Below are positions 53,951 to 63,658 of a DNA stretch of 64,000 nucleotides, one piece after another (positions within the stretch are counted from its first letter, which is position 1; each line of letters begins with the position of its first letter). The position numbers and the translations under genes are program-made. The DNA comes from Pseudobdellovibrionaceae bacterium (GTDB lineage: Bacteria > Bdellovibrionota > Bdellovibrionia > Bdellovibrionales > Bdellovibrionaceae), in assembly GCA_016719575.1 (NCBI GenBank), contig JADJYV010000004.1:53415-117414 (forward strand), written 5' to 3'. The notes beneath the pieces are model-generated. The model was not told the origin of the DNA and made no database searches. It worked only from the letters and a program-made list of their open reading frames with translations.

Positions 53951-54256
53951 ATGGATATGATCTCTTTTCTAAAGCTTCTTGAATATGCAGCATGGTATGA
54001 CAGTCAGACGGCCAAGGTAAGAGCGCAGATCGACAGTCGGCTACAGAAGATTCGTGATTTTGGTCACTACGGGCACGTCAGAAAATTAAGCTCCGTGCTT
54101 TTTGAGATCAAATTCAACAGTGGCAATCGAATTTACTGCACCGAAAAAATAGTTGATGGCAAAGTTGTGATTTTAATTCTCGGAGGAAACAAAAATGGAC
54201 AAGAAAAAGACATTAAAAAAGCCCAAAAGACAGCCGAAAAAATCCATAATGATTAA
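53951..54256 (+). CDS. higB: Type II toxin, HigB/RelE family
   Basis: 101 residues of the HigB/Gp49-like mRNA interferase family: RLQKIRDFGHYGHVRKLSSVLFEIKF, then VVILILGGNKNGQEKDIKKAQK. These ribosome-dependent toxins cut mRNA. The antitoxin gene starts before its stop (54195), the usual coupling, with toxin first as in higBA. Confidence 0.88.
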   Translation: MDMISFLKLLEYAAWYDSQTAKVRAQIDSRLQKIRDFGHYGHVRKLSSVLFEIKFNSGNRIYCTEKIVDGKVVILILGGNKNGQEKDIKKAQKTAEKIHND

Positions 54257-54524
54257 CGGTATTGAGCTTGTCAGTCATGATCCATCTGCGATCTTCAAGA
54301 ATCACAAAGAGATCAAACAGGCTCTTTCCGAAGCTTTGATTGAGGGAGACAAAGAAGCTTTTGTGGATATTCTTTCAGGCTATGTAAGGGCTCATAATAT
54401 TTTAGAAGTGTGTCGACGCACGGGACTTAGCCGCACGGTGGTTTATGAGGCTATCAGTGAAAATGGCAATCCTTCGCTAGATACTCTTTGTAAAATAATG
54501 ACTTCTTTCAAAAAAGTAGCCTAA
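54195..54524 (+). CDS. higA: HigA-like antitoxin, HTH domain
   Basis: 109 residues; ATG at 54195 preceded by GGAGG in the toxin gene. N-terminal basic extension, then an HTH (ILEVCRRTGLSRTVVYEAISENGNPSLDTLCKIM). It should bind and silence HigB and repress the operon. Confidence 0.88.
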   Translation: MDKKKTLKKPKRQPKKSIMINGIELVSHDPSAIFKNHKEIKQALSEALIEGDKEAFVDILSGYVRAHNILEVCRRTGLSRTVVYEAISENGNPSLDTLCKIMTSFKKVA

Positions 54525-54591
54525 TGTAGCGATCTGTAGTCGGTGGGGAAAATGGATATTGAAATCATTAAACAATATCAAGCTCCGCACT

Positions 54592-54609
54592 CCCTACCAA
54601 TTTTCAAGC
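54592..54609 (+). repeat. att-like direct repeat, right
   Basis: Exact 18-base copy of the tRNA 3' border. Together with 53473-53490 it encloses 1.1 kb holding the integrase remnant and higBA. Confidence 0.8.
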
Positions 54610-54660
54610 GGCCATGGCGTTTTATTCTATCTTCAATCAGTTACTTTAAGTGATTTCCTC

Positions 54661-54786
54661 ATGAATTTTCCAATGATTCAAATGAATTTATCAAAAGATT
54701 ATCGTTTAGAAAGGCCTTTGGGCGAGAATTTTTGGTCTCGCGCAGAGCGCATTGTCCCTATTCGCAAAAAACTGCAAAATAAGTAA
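54661..54786 (+). CDS. Short hypothetical or remnant reading frame
   Basis: 41 residues, MNFPMIQMNLSKDYRLERP and onward, ending RKKLQNK. Frame is open back to 54559, across the att repeat. It may be a host gene fragment left beyond the island. No family recognised. Confidence 0.3.
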   Translation: MNFPMIQMNLSKDYRLERPLGENFWSRAERIVPIRKKLQNK

Positions 54787-54801
54787 AAAGGGAAGCGTAA
54801 A

Positions 54802-55158
54802 ATGATTGAGCAAACACAGTGTCCTCGTTGTAAGTCTGAAAATATTTATTTTGATGGAAACCTGTGGATTTGCCCCGAGTGCTCCCACGAGTGGACAAGC
54901 TTTGAAGCAGATACGAATTCTAAGATTGAGGTTGTAGACACGCAAATTCGTGATTCTAATGGTAACGTCCTTACCGACGGGGACTCGGTGACGGTGATTA
55001 AAGAACTGAAAATTAAGGGATCGACATCTGTGGTGAAGGTTGGGACAAAAGTTAAGAATATTCGACTTGTAGATGGGCACGACGGTCATGACATATCCTG
55101 CAAAATTGAAGGTATTGGTGCAATTAATTTGAAATCTGCGTTTGTTAGAAAAGCATAA
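54802..55158 (+). CDS. PhnA/YjdM family zinc-ribbon protein
   Basis: 118 residues. N-terminal zinc ribbon C7, C10, C24, C27, followed by the PhnA domain (DSNGNVLTDGDSVTVIKELKIKGS, then VKVGTKVKNIRLVDG). Despite the old name it is not proven to act on phosphonates. Frame is intact. Confidence 0.92.
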   Translation: MIEQTQCPRCKSENIYFDGNLWICPECSHEWTSFEADTNSKIEVVDTQIRDSNGNVLTDGDSVTVIKELKIKGSTSVVKVGTKVKNIRLVDGHDGHDISCKIEGIGAINLKSAFVRKA

Positions 55159-55188
55159 GGCGCTCAAAGCTAAAGAGGATGAGATAGA

Positions 55189-55989
55189 ATGAAATTAGTA
55201 ATTACATACTTATGCATGGCCTTTACTACTCACGTAGCATCTGCAGGCTACCTTCCACAAGATATTTATAAAAATCTCAAATGCCAAAATGAACTACAAA
55301 ACCACTTACGCGGTCTATTTTCGAAGGAACCCAAGTGGGATCGGACTGTTGATATTAGTTTTGATACGCAAGCTTTCCGTGCCTCGGAAAAATTGGGAGA
55401 GTGGTATGAGCTTTATGCCGCCGAGGGGAAAACTCCAAAAATCAACCTGGTTTCCACGAAGAGGGGTATCGAATATTCTTGGAATAATGCCTGCGAACTG
55501 TCAACAAAAGCAATTTCTGGATTTGAATTTTTCAAACAAAACAAAAAAAACCTATCGACAGTTTTTCGGATGAAGACTTAGAACAGGCTCTGAAAACAAA
55601 TAAAACCGGTGTCATTTATGTCTGGTCTCCGCGCATGGTTTACTCTGTTACAGAATTTTCTAGAGTCCGTGCCCTGGTTTTAAAAAAGGGGGTATGAGTT
55701 CATACCAGTTCTTGATCACTCGGCAGATGTTCAAGAGGCAAAAGAGGCAATGAAGACTCTTGAAAAAGAGATAAAAATAAACCTTGCAGGTCTTCAACGA
55801 CGGCCGACATCTGTGGATTCCTACAAAAAATTAAATTCGGTAGAGCTCTACATGAGAAACTCGAGTCTCCACTTTCCGACCATTTATATATACTCAAAGG
55901 GACAACTTCACCCAAGGCGAATTATCGGAGTGTTAACGGATAGTGGTTTAGACTTAGCAATGTCTGAATGGCTAGGGGAGCTTAAATGA
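55189..55989 (+). pseudogene. Secreted protein, frameshifted (probably sequencing errors)
   Basis: Signal peptide (through ASAG), then a coding sequence kept by switching frame twice: at the A-run near 55546 and the AG-run near 55688. Rejoined it is about 266 residues, ending GLDLAMSEWLGELK. The middle, VIYVWSPRMVYS, has the position of a thioredoxin-like active site but SPRM instead of CxxC. Unknown function. Its stop overlaps the ATG of the next gene. Confidence 0.7.
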
Positions 55990-57159
55990 AAAACGTTCTT
56001 TGCTTTTAACCATTCAATTTTGCGCCAACGTCTCCTTTGCAGGTGTATTCCCGCAAATGAATATATTCCATTTGTTGGTAAGGCGACCAAGCCCAACAGC
56101 GATGGAAGGGTGGCGCTCGGCATGTACTCGCGAATCAGTCCGGATGGCCGGTTTGTTTTGCGCTCGTTTTCTGGTGATCACCTGAGTGCAGTGACGTTGA
56201 TGGAAATTTTTAAGCAACCCAACGGGCTAAAGGGAGCTCGAGCCTACGAGACCGATCTTGATAATGAAGCTTTTCCTGTCCAAGGAAGTTGGAGATTTTT
56301 AGTGGACATCGACGGCTCTCATTATTTATTGAAAGACATCATGACCCATCAGAAAGATGCTAAAAAACAATTCCGCGGGGTATAACTGGGTTCTATACAG
56401 CAGCGGCAGAGAAGCCTGGAGCCGTCGAACAGGAAATACAAATACGGTCACTCTCCTGGCCCAGCGAACGAAGTGGCGATCAACTTGACCAAGGCATTGG
56501 CCAACTTAGTAACGAAACAATTTATGTTAAGAAAAATCCCGACAAAAGTTACAGCAAATTTGATTCCTTCGGCCCTTACTATATGTGCAGCAATATTCAA
56601 AAAACGGAGGGAAGACTCTATTCTCTTCCGATGATTTCTACCGATGGAACCGAGTTTTCAGCTTTGCCGCAAAGTCCAGAGGACAGAAAAGTTTCGATGC
56701 GAGTTTATAAGTTTGGAGCTGACAATAGATCCTGTGAAAAATCGGATGACTTGAGTGTGGCCACCTCTAAGGCAATATTTGGAATCGCTCAAAGTGGAAA
56801 AAAGGCTCCTGTCGTATTTTTATCCGGTTCGACGGTTGCCAATAGACCGGCGTACGGTATTCACCTCTACGACCGGGATCTTAAGCGCACATTTTTGTTG
56901 GCGATCGCTCAAAGCGTGTTGCGGCAGATTCGTTTCCAGGAATGACGAAGGATGGGCGGATTGTTTACGGTGCCCGTTGGAGAGATTGCGAATCCTGTGC
57001 AGAAACAGTTGGCTATGTGATAACTGATTTTTATCAGACAGAAGACGCGCAGAACTTCAAGAAGCAATTTCCGATCTTGCTAAGAACTTCAAACAGTGTA
57101 TCACTGAAGAAGAGGTTGCTAAAGTTGAGGCTGAGCAATCGAGGTTTTACGGCTATTAG
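55986..57159 (+). pseudogene. Secreted beta-propeller-like protein, frameshifted (probably sequencing errors)
   Basis: Starts ATG 55986, overlapping the previous stop (ATGA). Several single-base slips, near 56006, 56063, 56377, 56925 and 57050, break it; rejoined it is about 390 residues. Parts: a signal peptide, blades such as SRISPDGRFVLRSFSGDHLS and FPGMTKDGRIVYGARW, and a helical end VAKVEAEQSRFYGY. Propeller-like blades suggest a secreted binding protein. Function unknown. Confidence 0.65.
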
Positions 57160-57301
57160 GTTGCATATGTTGGTTGGCACATTGCTGGCAATTTTATCAG
57201 TTAAAAATCATACCGAATTTATTCTTTAGCGGCGGCACAAGGTGTAAACTAGCGAGTGGTTGTTGATCATAACGACTCTGAATAAACAAGGAAGGTGATG
57301 T

Positions 57302-57607
57302 ATGAATCAAGCTAAAGCCTTATCTGAGTTTTTAAAAGAAAAAAGAACTCTCTCTGGACTTTCGCAGAAGGATGTTGCCGAAAAGCTGGGGTATAGTTCG
57401 GCACAGTTTATTTCGAATTGGGAGAGAGGTCATTCGAGTCCGCCGATTCACACCCTTCGGAAGCTTGCTGAGTTGTACGAAGTAAATGTCGATGAGATGT
57501 TCGATGTGATATTGGAGTCTGCTTTAGATCAGGTGCGCATGGATCTGCACAATAAGTTCTATAATCGGTACCAAGCTGAATCCAATGATAAATCAAAGGA
57601 CATTTAG
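57302..57607 (+). CDS. XRE-family HTH regulator
   Basis: 101 residues. HTH (SGLSQKDVAEKLGYSSAQFISNWERG) and a helical tail. GGAAGG precedes the ATG. Converges with the EamA gene, overlapping by 15 bases. Confidence 0.9.
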   Translation: MNQAKALSEFLKEKRTLSGLSQKDVAEKLGYSSAQFISNWERGHSSPPIHTLRKLAELYEVNVDEMFDVILESALDQVRMDLHNKFYNRYQAESNDKSKDI

Positions 57608-58528
57608 ATTGCGCGGGCGCATGCTTTCGCTAAAAAGAGCTGCGAACCGCAGTCCTTTTTTATGCAAAGTTAAGATATTGCCAAGGAGGCACAGTGCAAT
57701 GCCAAAGAAAACGGCAGTCGACCAGCGAAAATCTTCGAATAGGGATGAAAGAACCAGGGCAATAATGGGGTTGATGATACTCGTGTATGCGGCCTTTTCC
57801 GCTCCGATACGAGCTATCAAAGTTAAATAGGCACCAAATGCAATCACGGATCCAAAACTGATAGATAAAGGAGACTGGTGACGTATTTCGCCGTCCACTG
57901 TGTTTCAAGAGATTCTTGGAGAATGAGGGCGATGATAAGAGTGAAGAGACTTCCGTAAAACATACCAAAGGCATTTGAGGCCATGATAGGAACTCCGGTT
58001 TCTCGATGCTTATAAGAAACGAGGTTTCCAGCAGATGCGAAGAGAGTTCCAAGCGCACCAAGAGTCAGGCCCCAAATAGAACGAGAGCCTGGTACAAAGT
58101 TCATAATTTCTGGTGCAAAGATTAAGACAACTCCAAAGCCACCAACAAGAGCCCCAATGACACTGTTTTTGGTAATGGGTATCTTGTATAAGAAACGAGC
58201 TCCCAAAATGTTAAAATAGAGGAGCAACGTGAAAGTGACGGCAACGAGTCCAGAGCTGATCATTTTTTCGGCGAAATAGGTGAGCATATAATTGGTTGAG
58301 AACATAAAAATTCCCTGGACCAAAAAACCACTTGTGCTCATTTCTGGAAAATTTAAGGGGAACTTTAAGGGCCAGGCAGGCGGCGAGTAAAATTAAAGAT
58401 GAAATTAAGAACCGATAAAAAACAGAGACAATAGGTGATGTGCCATTAAGCTGAAAGGTAATTACAAGCCATGTAGAGCCCCAGATCGTAACACAAGTTA
58501 AATAGAGGAAGAGGTTTTCAGTCCTCAT
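57593..58528 (-). pseudogene. EamA/DMT-family transporter, frameshifted (probably sequencing errors)
   Basis: Ten-helix drug/metabolite transporter pattern: LFLYLTCVTIWGSTWLVITFQ at start, two EamA halves (KMISSGLVAVTFTLLLYFNILGA and SVIAFGAYLTLIARIGAEKAAY). Frame slips near 58325 and 57865. Rejoined it is about 310 residues, normal for the family. It starts within the last codons of the GcvH-like gene. Confidence 0.8.
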
Positions 58529-58912
58529 CCTCTTGTTCTTCCTCGTCATCCTCGTCGTCATCATCATCATCTTCCTCGTCCTCGTCATCGAGGTCATCCG
58601 AGGCTTCTATGCGAATTAGCCACCCTTCCTCGTAAGGATCTTCTTGGATGAGACTTGGATCATCAATAACTGCTGAGTTGATCTCAATCACTGTTCCTGA
58701 AACAGGAGAGTAAATATCTAAAGGACCATCATCAGTTTCGACGGTTCCACAGACCTCTTCTGCTTCTACCTTATCTTGTTCTGCAGGAGATCTACCGAAG
58801 TGATTTCGTCAAAGTCTGCCAAACCGTCTTCATTGATTCCTATGGTAATTACGCCGTCTTCGTTTTGTACCCAAAGATAGCCCATAAAATTTCTTACATC
58901 GTTGGCAGACAT
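58518..58912 (-). pseudogene. GcvH-like protein lacking lipoyl lysine, with acidic tail; frameshifted
   Basis: Start ATG 58912 after GAGGAGAGGG. N-terminal part GYLWVQNEDGVITIGINEDGL, one-base slip near 58790, then VETDDGPLDIYSPVSGTVIEIN, EDPYEEGWLIRIEASDD and a C-terminal tail of about 28 residues that are nearly all Asp and Glu. The lipoyl-lysine of GcvH (ESVKA) aligns with Asp here (ETDDG), so it should not carry lipoate. One gene with eamA. No gcvT or gcvP in window. Confidence 0.72.
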
Positions 58913-59310
58913 AGCCCTCTCCTCTGCATTCTAGGTTATCCTAGATATCGTAATACAAATGAAACTCATATGGCGCCGGCCTTAGTTGAACCGGTCGAAC
59001 TTCGCAGTTTATTCTATAATTGATCCATGTTTCTAGCAAATCGTCACTTAAAACATCATCTTTTTAAGAACGCACCCTCTTTTTCAAGATTCATGAGTCC
59101 CTCTTTTATATGATTTCCAAGTGGCTAAAAAAGATAGCTATTTTGGCACTTTAGTCAAAGAAAGGGATGAATAACGCAAAACAAAATTAATTGCGTGAGT
59201 ATTAAATAATCTTCTAGAAATCCTTTCGCAAGCTTGCTGCCAACAGTGGTTTGTAGTACACAGGCCATCTTACTAAGAAAAGCTTATTGTTGTCGCAATT
59301 TCGGGGATTT
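58913..59310. other. Intergenic region between divergent genes
   Basis: 398 AT-rich bases that must hold the promoters of the GcvH-like and cyclotransferase-like genes. No gene, tRNA or clear terminator seen. Confidence 0.5.
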
Positions 59311-59900
59311 ATGACTACAACGCGTTTTTTCGTTTACGGTTCATTATCCGAGGAATGGTTCATTTCTCTAAGATTAAGAACCTGATCGAATCTTCGACTC
59401 CTGCTCAAATTCGAGCCACTGCCTACAGATTAAAAGTAGGTTTTCCTGTGCTAATAGATTCTGAATTGGACTTAGTGCCAAGGCGGCTCGTTGACATAAG
59501 ATCTACAGATCTCTTAATGAGTCTTTTAGATGAGTTTTTTGGGGTGAATGCTATAGACCCTCAGGGGGACTGTACCATCGTAAAGAAGTTTCAGCTTCAA
59601 CTGCGGAGGGGAGTCTTCAACTGCCTGGGCTTATTTTTTGAACCCACAAAACTCTTCGGATGCCACTATGATAGTGGGGGCGATTGGATAAAATCTTTAG
59701 CTGAAGAGCCAGCCATCACAGAAAAGCTAAGCGACCGTCAAAAGCAGCACATTTCTAAGTTGGGGGCGACATCGGAGCGAGATCGTGCCCATTGATTTAC
59801 AACTTTCAGAGAGCTCATGAAATTAGAACTCATCGTAGACAAAGGCCGTAGGCTCGCGCTATCTAAGTTCGGTCATGAAGTCTATAGACACCTTGCCTAA
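59311..59900 (+). pseudogene. Gamma-glutamylcyclotransferase-like protein, frameshifted (probably sequencing errors)
   Basis: ATG 59311. Start MTTTRFFVYGSLSEG has the YGSL substrate loop; one G seems missing near 59354. Middle FPVLIDSELDLVPRRLVDI fits the family. A second slip near 59775 leads to an end in RRLALSKFGHEVYRHLA, stop 59898. Function probably turnover of gamma-glutamyl compounds. Confidence 0.68.
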
Positions 59901-60360
59901 ATCAATATTTAAGATTGTTCTGATTGAACCAGAGATTCCTCAAAACACGGGAAATATTAAGGCGCATTTGTGTTGCCACAAATTGCGAGCTGCATTTGGT
60001 TGGCAAGATGGGTTTTGAAATTAACGATAAAAATCTAAAACGGGCAGGTTTGGATTACTGGCCGCACCTTACTTGGTTCTACCACGAAAGCTTCGAGGAC
60101 TGGTGGAAGCTCGTCGAGGACCCTTCTCGCATCTGGTTGTTTACTACAAAACCAAACGAGTCTATTTTGAAACTCAGTACCAGTTAGGGATTGGTTTGTC
60201 TTCGGTAAAGAAACCAAGGGCCTGCCTCCAGATCTTTAAGCCGTTTTCCAGCTCAGCTTGTGACAATTCCGATGCTTGGAGAGGGGCGCTCGCAGTTTGA
60301 ATCTTGCCACGACCGTTGCGATTGCCCTACGAGGGGGTTCGGCAAGTGAGCACTCGATAG
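59875..60360 (+). pseudogene. trmL: tRNA (cytidine(34)-2'-O)-methyltransferase TrmL, frameshifted (probably sequencing errors)
   Basis: SPOUT/SpoU family: IFKIVLIEPEIPQNTGNI, then RRICVATNCELHLVGKMGF, and a C-terminal SLNLATTVAIALYEGVRQV, with slips near 59960, 60180, 60290 and 60330. Rejoined about 160 residues, the size of TrmL. It methylates the wobble base of tRNA-Leu. Confidence 0.8.
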
Positions 60361-60464
60361 ATAGCATCAATATTAACCAGAGGAGGGCCCAACACTGGAC
60401 GCCAATAGCCAAAACGCCCTGGTTTCTTGCAGTTAATCGACTTTAAGTCTATCCTTCGTAAACT

Positions 60465-63129
60465 ATGGTAAATGAAGTATTACGCAAAATATTTGGTACG
60501 AAGCACGATCGTGAAATGAAGAGAATCCGACCTGTCGTGGACAAGATCAATTCTCTCGAACCTCAGATGCAGGGTCTAAGTGATGAGCAGCTTAAGGCAA
60601 AGACTCCTGAATTTCAAAATCGTTTAAAAAATGGTGAAACAGTCGCCGACATTCTGCCGGAGGCCTTTGCGGTATGCGTGAAGCTTCGAGCGTGTTTAGG
60701 GATGCGGCATTACGATGTGCAGTTGATCGGTGGAATCGTTCTAAATCGTGGAGCCATCTCCAGAGATGAGAACGGGTGAAGGTAAGACTTTAGTTGCCAC
60801 ACTTCGGTTTATTTAAACGCGCTCACAGGTAAAGGTGTTCAGTTGTCGATGACGGTAAACGACTACTTGGCTCGCCGTGATGCCGAGTGGATGGGGCGCT
60901 TGTATGGGGTGGATTTGGGGCTGACAACCGGAATTATTGTTCATGGGCTCAACGATCCGCAGCGCAAAGAGATGTACCGCTGTGATATTACTTATTGCAC
61001 GAACAATGAACTGGGCTTCGATTATCTTCGCGATAACATGAAGTTTGATCTTGAGGACTACGTTCAGCGTGAACTTCACTATGCTATTGTGGATGAGTGG
61101 ACTCAATCCTGATTGACGAAGCGAGAACACCGCTTATCATTGGCTGGATACTCGCAGAGGCTTAGACAGACAAACACGTTGCCGTTAATAAGATCGTTCC
61201 CTCACTTAAAGCGTGATGTTCACTTTTCGATGGAAGAAAAATCAAAACCGCTTCTCTCACTGAAGAAGGGAATGCCAAAGTTGAGGAGTTGTTAGGTCTT
61301 GAAAATCTTTACGATCCTCGCAACATCGATCTTCTTCATCATGTGTATCAGGCATTAAAGGCGCACCATTCTTTATCGTCTCGATGTAGAGTATATGATC
61401 AAAGACGGTGAGGTCGTGATTGTTGACGAATTTACTGGGCGTTTGATGCCGGGTCGTCGCTGGAGTGATGGCCTACATCCGTCATAGAGGCTAAAGAAGG
61501 CGTTGAAGTTAAAAATGAAAATCAAACCTTGGCGACCATCACCTTTCAGAACTACTTCCGTATGTACGACAAAGGTTGCTGGAATGACCGGAACTGCGGA
61601 CACCGAAGCTGTTGAGTTTAAAAGATTTATAACCTTGAAGTCTCAGTGATTCCAACGAACAAGCCTATCCAACGTAAAGACCAAGAAGATGTCGTTTACA
61701 AGACGGAGAAAGCTAAGTTTAAAGCGATTGCCGCTGACGTCAAGAGAACGTTCGGCAAAAGGTCAGCCAATTCTTGTGGGAACGGTCAGTATCGAAAAAG
61801 TCTGAAGCTTTGGGACAGCACTCAAAGGAAGTTATTCGGCACGATGTCTTGAATGCCAAAGCCCATGAACGCGAGGCTGAAATTGTGGCTCAAGCAGGTC
61901 GGAAAAGGTGCCGTTACAATTGCGACGAATATGGCAGGCCGTGGAACGGACATTGTTCTTGGAGGTAATTCAGAAGTAATGGCCAAAAAGTCGTTGATGA
62001 CGAAAATGCTCCAGAGTATGCCGAGGTGCTTGCTAAGTTGAAATCCCAATGCGACGGAGAGCGTAAGGATGGTGGCAGCAGGTGGCCTCTATATTATCGG
62101 GCACCGAGCGCCACGAGTCCGCCGAATTGACAATCAACTCGCGGTCGATCTGGACGACAAGGAGACCCAGGTGAATCTCGATTTTATTTGTCTCTCGAAG
62201 ATGGTTTGATGAGGATTTTCAACGGTGAGCGTATTCAAAGATCATGAGCATGTTGAATATTCCTGAGGATGAGCCCATTACTGCAAAAATGGTTACCAAA
62301 TGCTATTGAAGGCGCGCAAAGGAAAGTTGAAGGTCATCACTTCGATGTGCGTAAGCACTTGTTGACTATGATGACGTCATGAACAAACAGCGTACTGCTA
62401 TCTATCGAATGAGGCGTGAAGTTCTCGATGAAATGACGTTGAACGAACTATCTTAGACTTTTTGGGGATGTGACCTCATCCTTATTAGATACGCATGTTC
62501 CAGAGTTGGGCAAAAAAGAACAATGGAATCTTGAGGGCCTTAACACCGCCTTGTCTCAGCAGTTTGGCATTCGTCTCGACTTTAAAGACGGTAGCAATTC
62601 GGAAGTAATAACTAATGAAGTTTAGTAAGACCGCAAAGATGCTTACGAGCGACAAAAGAAAGCCTGGGCCAGTTTTTTACCCAAGTACAAAAATGGTTCT
62701 TTTTGCAGTCGATTGATCATCATTGGAAAGAACATCTGCAGGTGGTCGACAAACTCAAAGAGGGAATTAACCTACGTGGTTATGCATCCAAGGACCCCTT
62801 GATCGAATATAAAAGAGGCATTTAATGCTTTTGAAAATCTAAATAATATTATCAAGGCAGATGTTGTTGAAAAGATCATGAAGGTTCAATTGGTGAGTCA
62901 GGATCAGAATCCTGAAGATGTGCTTGAAGGTTTGAGGCAAGAAAGTACTGATTTGAGTGAGCTCGATTACCAAGCGCCAAGCGATTCTGACATTGGATCT
63001 ATGGATATTGATCTCAAAACGAATGAGAGCGGGACCTCCCCGCAAAGGCAAAAGATGTCATTTAGCCGTCAACCTGTAGATGATAGTAAGCTCAATCTTG
63101 CCGAAAGACGCAAACAAAAGAAAAGGTAA
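60465..63129 (+). pseudogene. secA: Preprotein translocase ATPase SecA, many frameshifts (probably sequencing errors)
   Basis: 2,665 bases, the length of a full secA (about 888 codons). Recognisable parts in order: start MVNEVLRKIFGTKHDREMK; DVQLIGGIVLN; Walker A GEGKT near 60777; SMTVNDYLARRDAEWMG; VDE-VDSILIDEAR with one G missing near 61095; helicase VGTVSIEKS-like and MAGRGTDIVLGGN near 61930-61975; end AERRKQKKR. A frame change occurs about every 100-250 bases. secA is essential and single-copy, so true loss is unlikely. Confidence 0.88.
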
Positions 63130-63132
63130 GCA

Positions 63133-63618
63133 ATGGCTTTGTGCCCAGTTTGCCAATCTGAAATTGAGATCACTTCGCAGCACCATGGTACGCTTTATAC
63201 GTCCCAGTTGTAACGGAGTTTTTTTGTCGATTGGGCAGGAGAGCCTGAAAATCAATGCCCCAACGGGAGGACGAGGTTCCGTTGGAGCCACTCGACCTTG
63301 ACGGCGAGAGGTGGATGCTCCATCCTCAAGTTCCGATTCGCCAGCAGATTACGATTTTCCAAGCACTAGGCGAAGCGTCGGCCTCCCGCAAAGATTCTTT
63401 TTGGAGATTACGGATTTTGAAATGCGGATGTTACACAAGCGGCATTTAACTACAGTTGTGATATGGGTATAGATACAGCGGCGATTTATGAGCAAGTCAA
63501 AGAGGCTGTAACAGATTCCAAGTTTGGTTGGAATGTAATACAGGTGATGACCCAGATCAAAGGCGGGGTTTTGACATTAACCTCATTGAATGCCGCAAAA
63601 GCCAGTATACTTGCATAA
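63133..63618 (+). pseudogene. Zinc-ribbon protein, frameshifted
   Basis: Begins MALCPVCQSEIEIT and continues with a second Cys pair after one missing base near 63210. Later fragments: FPSTRRSVGLPQRFF and ADVTQAAFNYSCDMGIDTAA through KGGVLTLTSLNAAKAS. Slips near 63210, 63310 and 63425. Family not recognised. Confidence 0.5.
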
Positions 63619-63658
63619 AGGGTCAAATATCTTCCTGTCAAAGTCTGTTTGAGTCAGG

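Larger units (their letters stand above)
51928..54248. repeat. Tandem duplication, copy 2
   Basis: About 2,321 bases parallel to copy 1; it continues past AATCCATA into the intact higA. Better preserved over the tRNA, integrase and toxin; worse over the glycine-zipper gene. Confidence 0.9.

Noticed and set aside
60465..63129. secA as a true pseudogene
   Set aside because: Essential gene with full length and all motifs present in shifting frames; sequencing error is the simpler reading.
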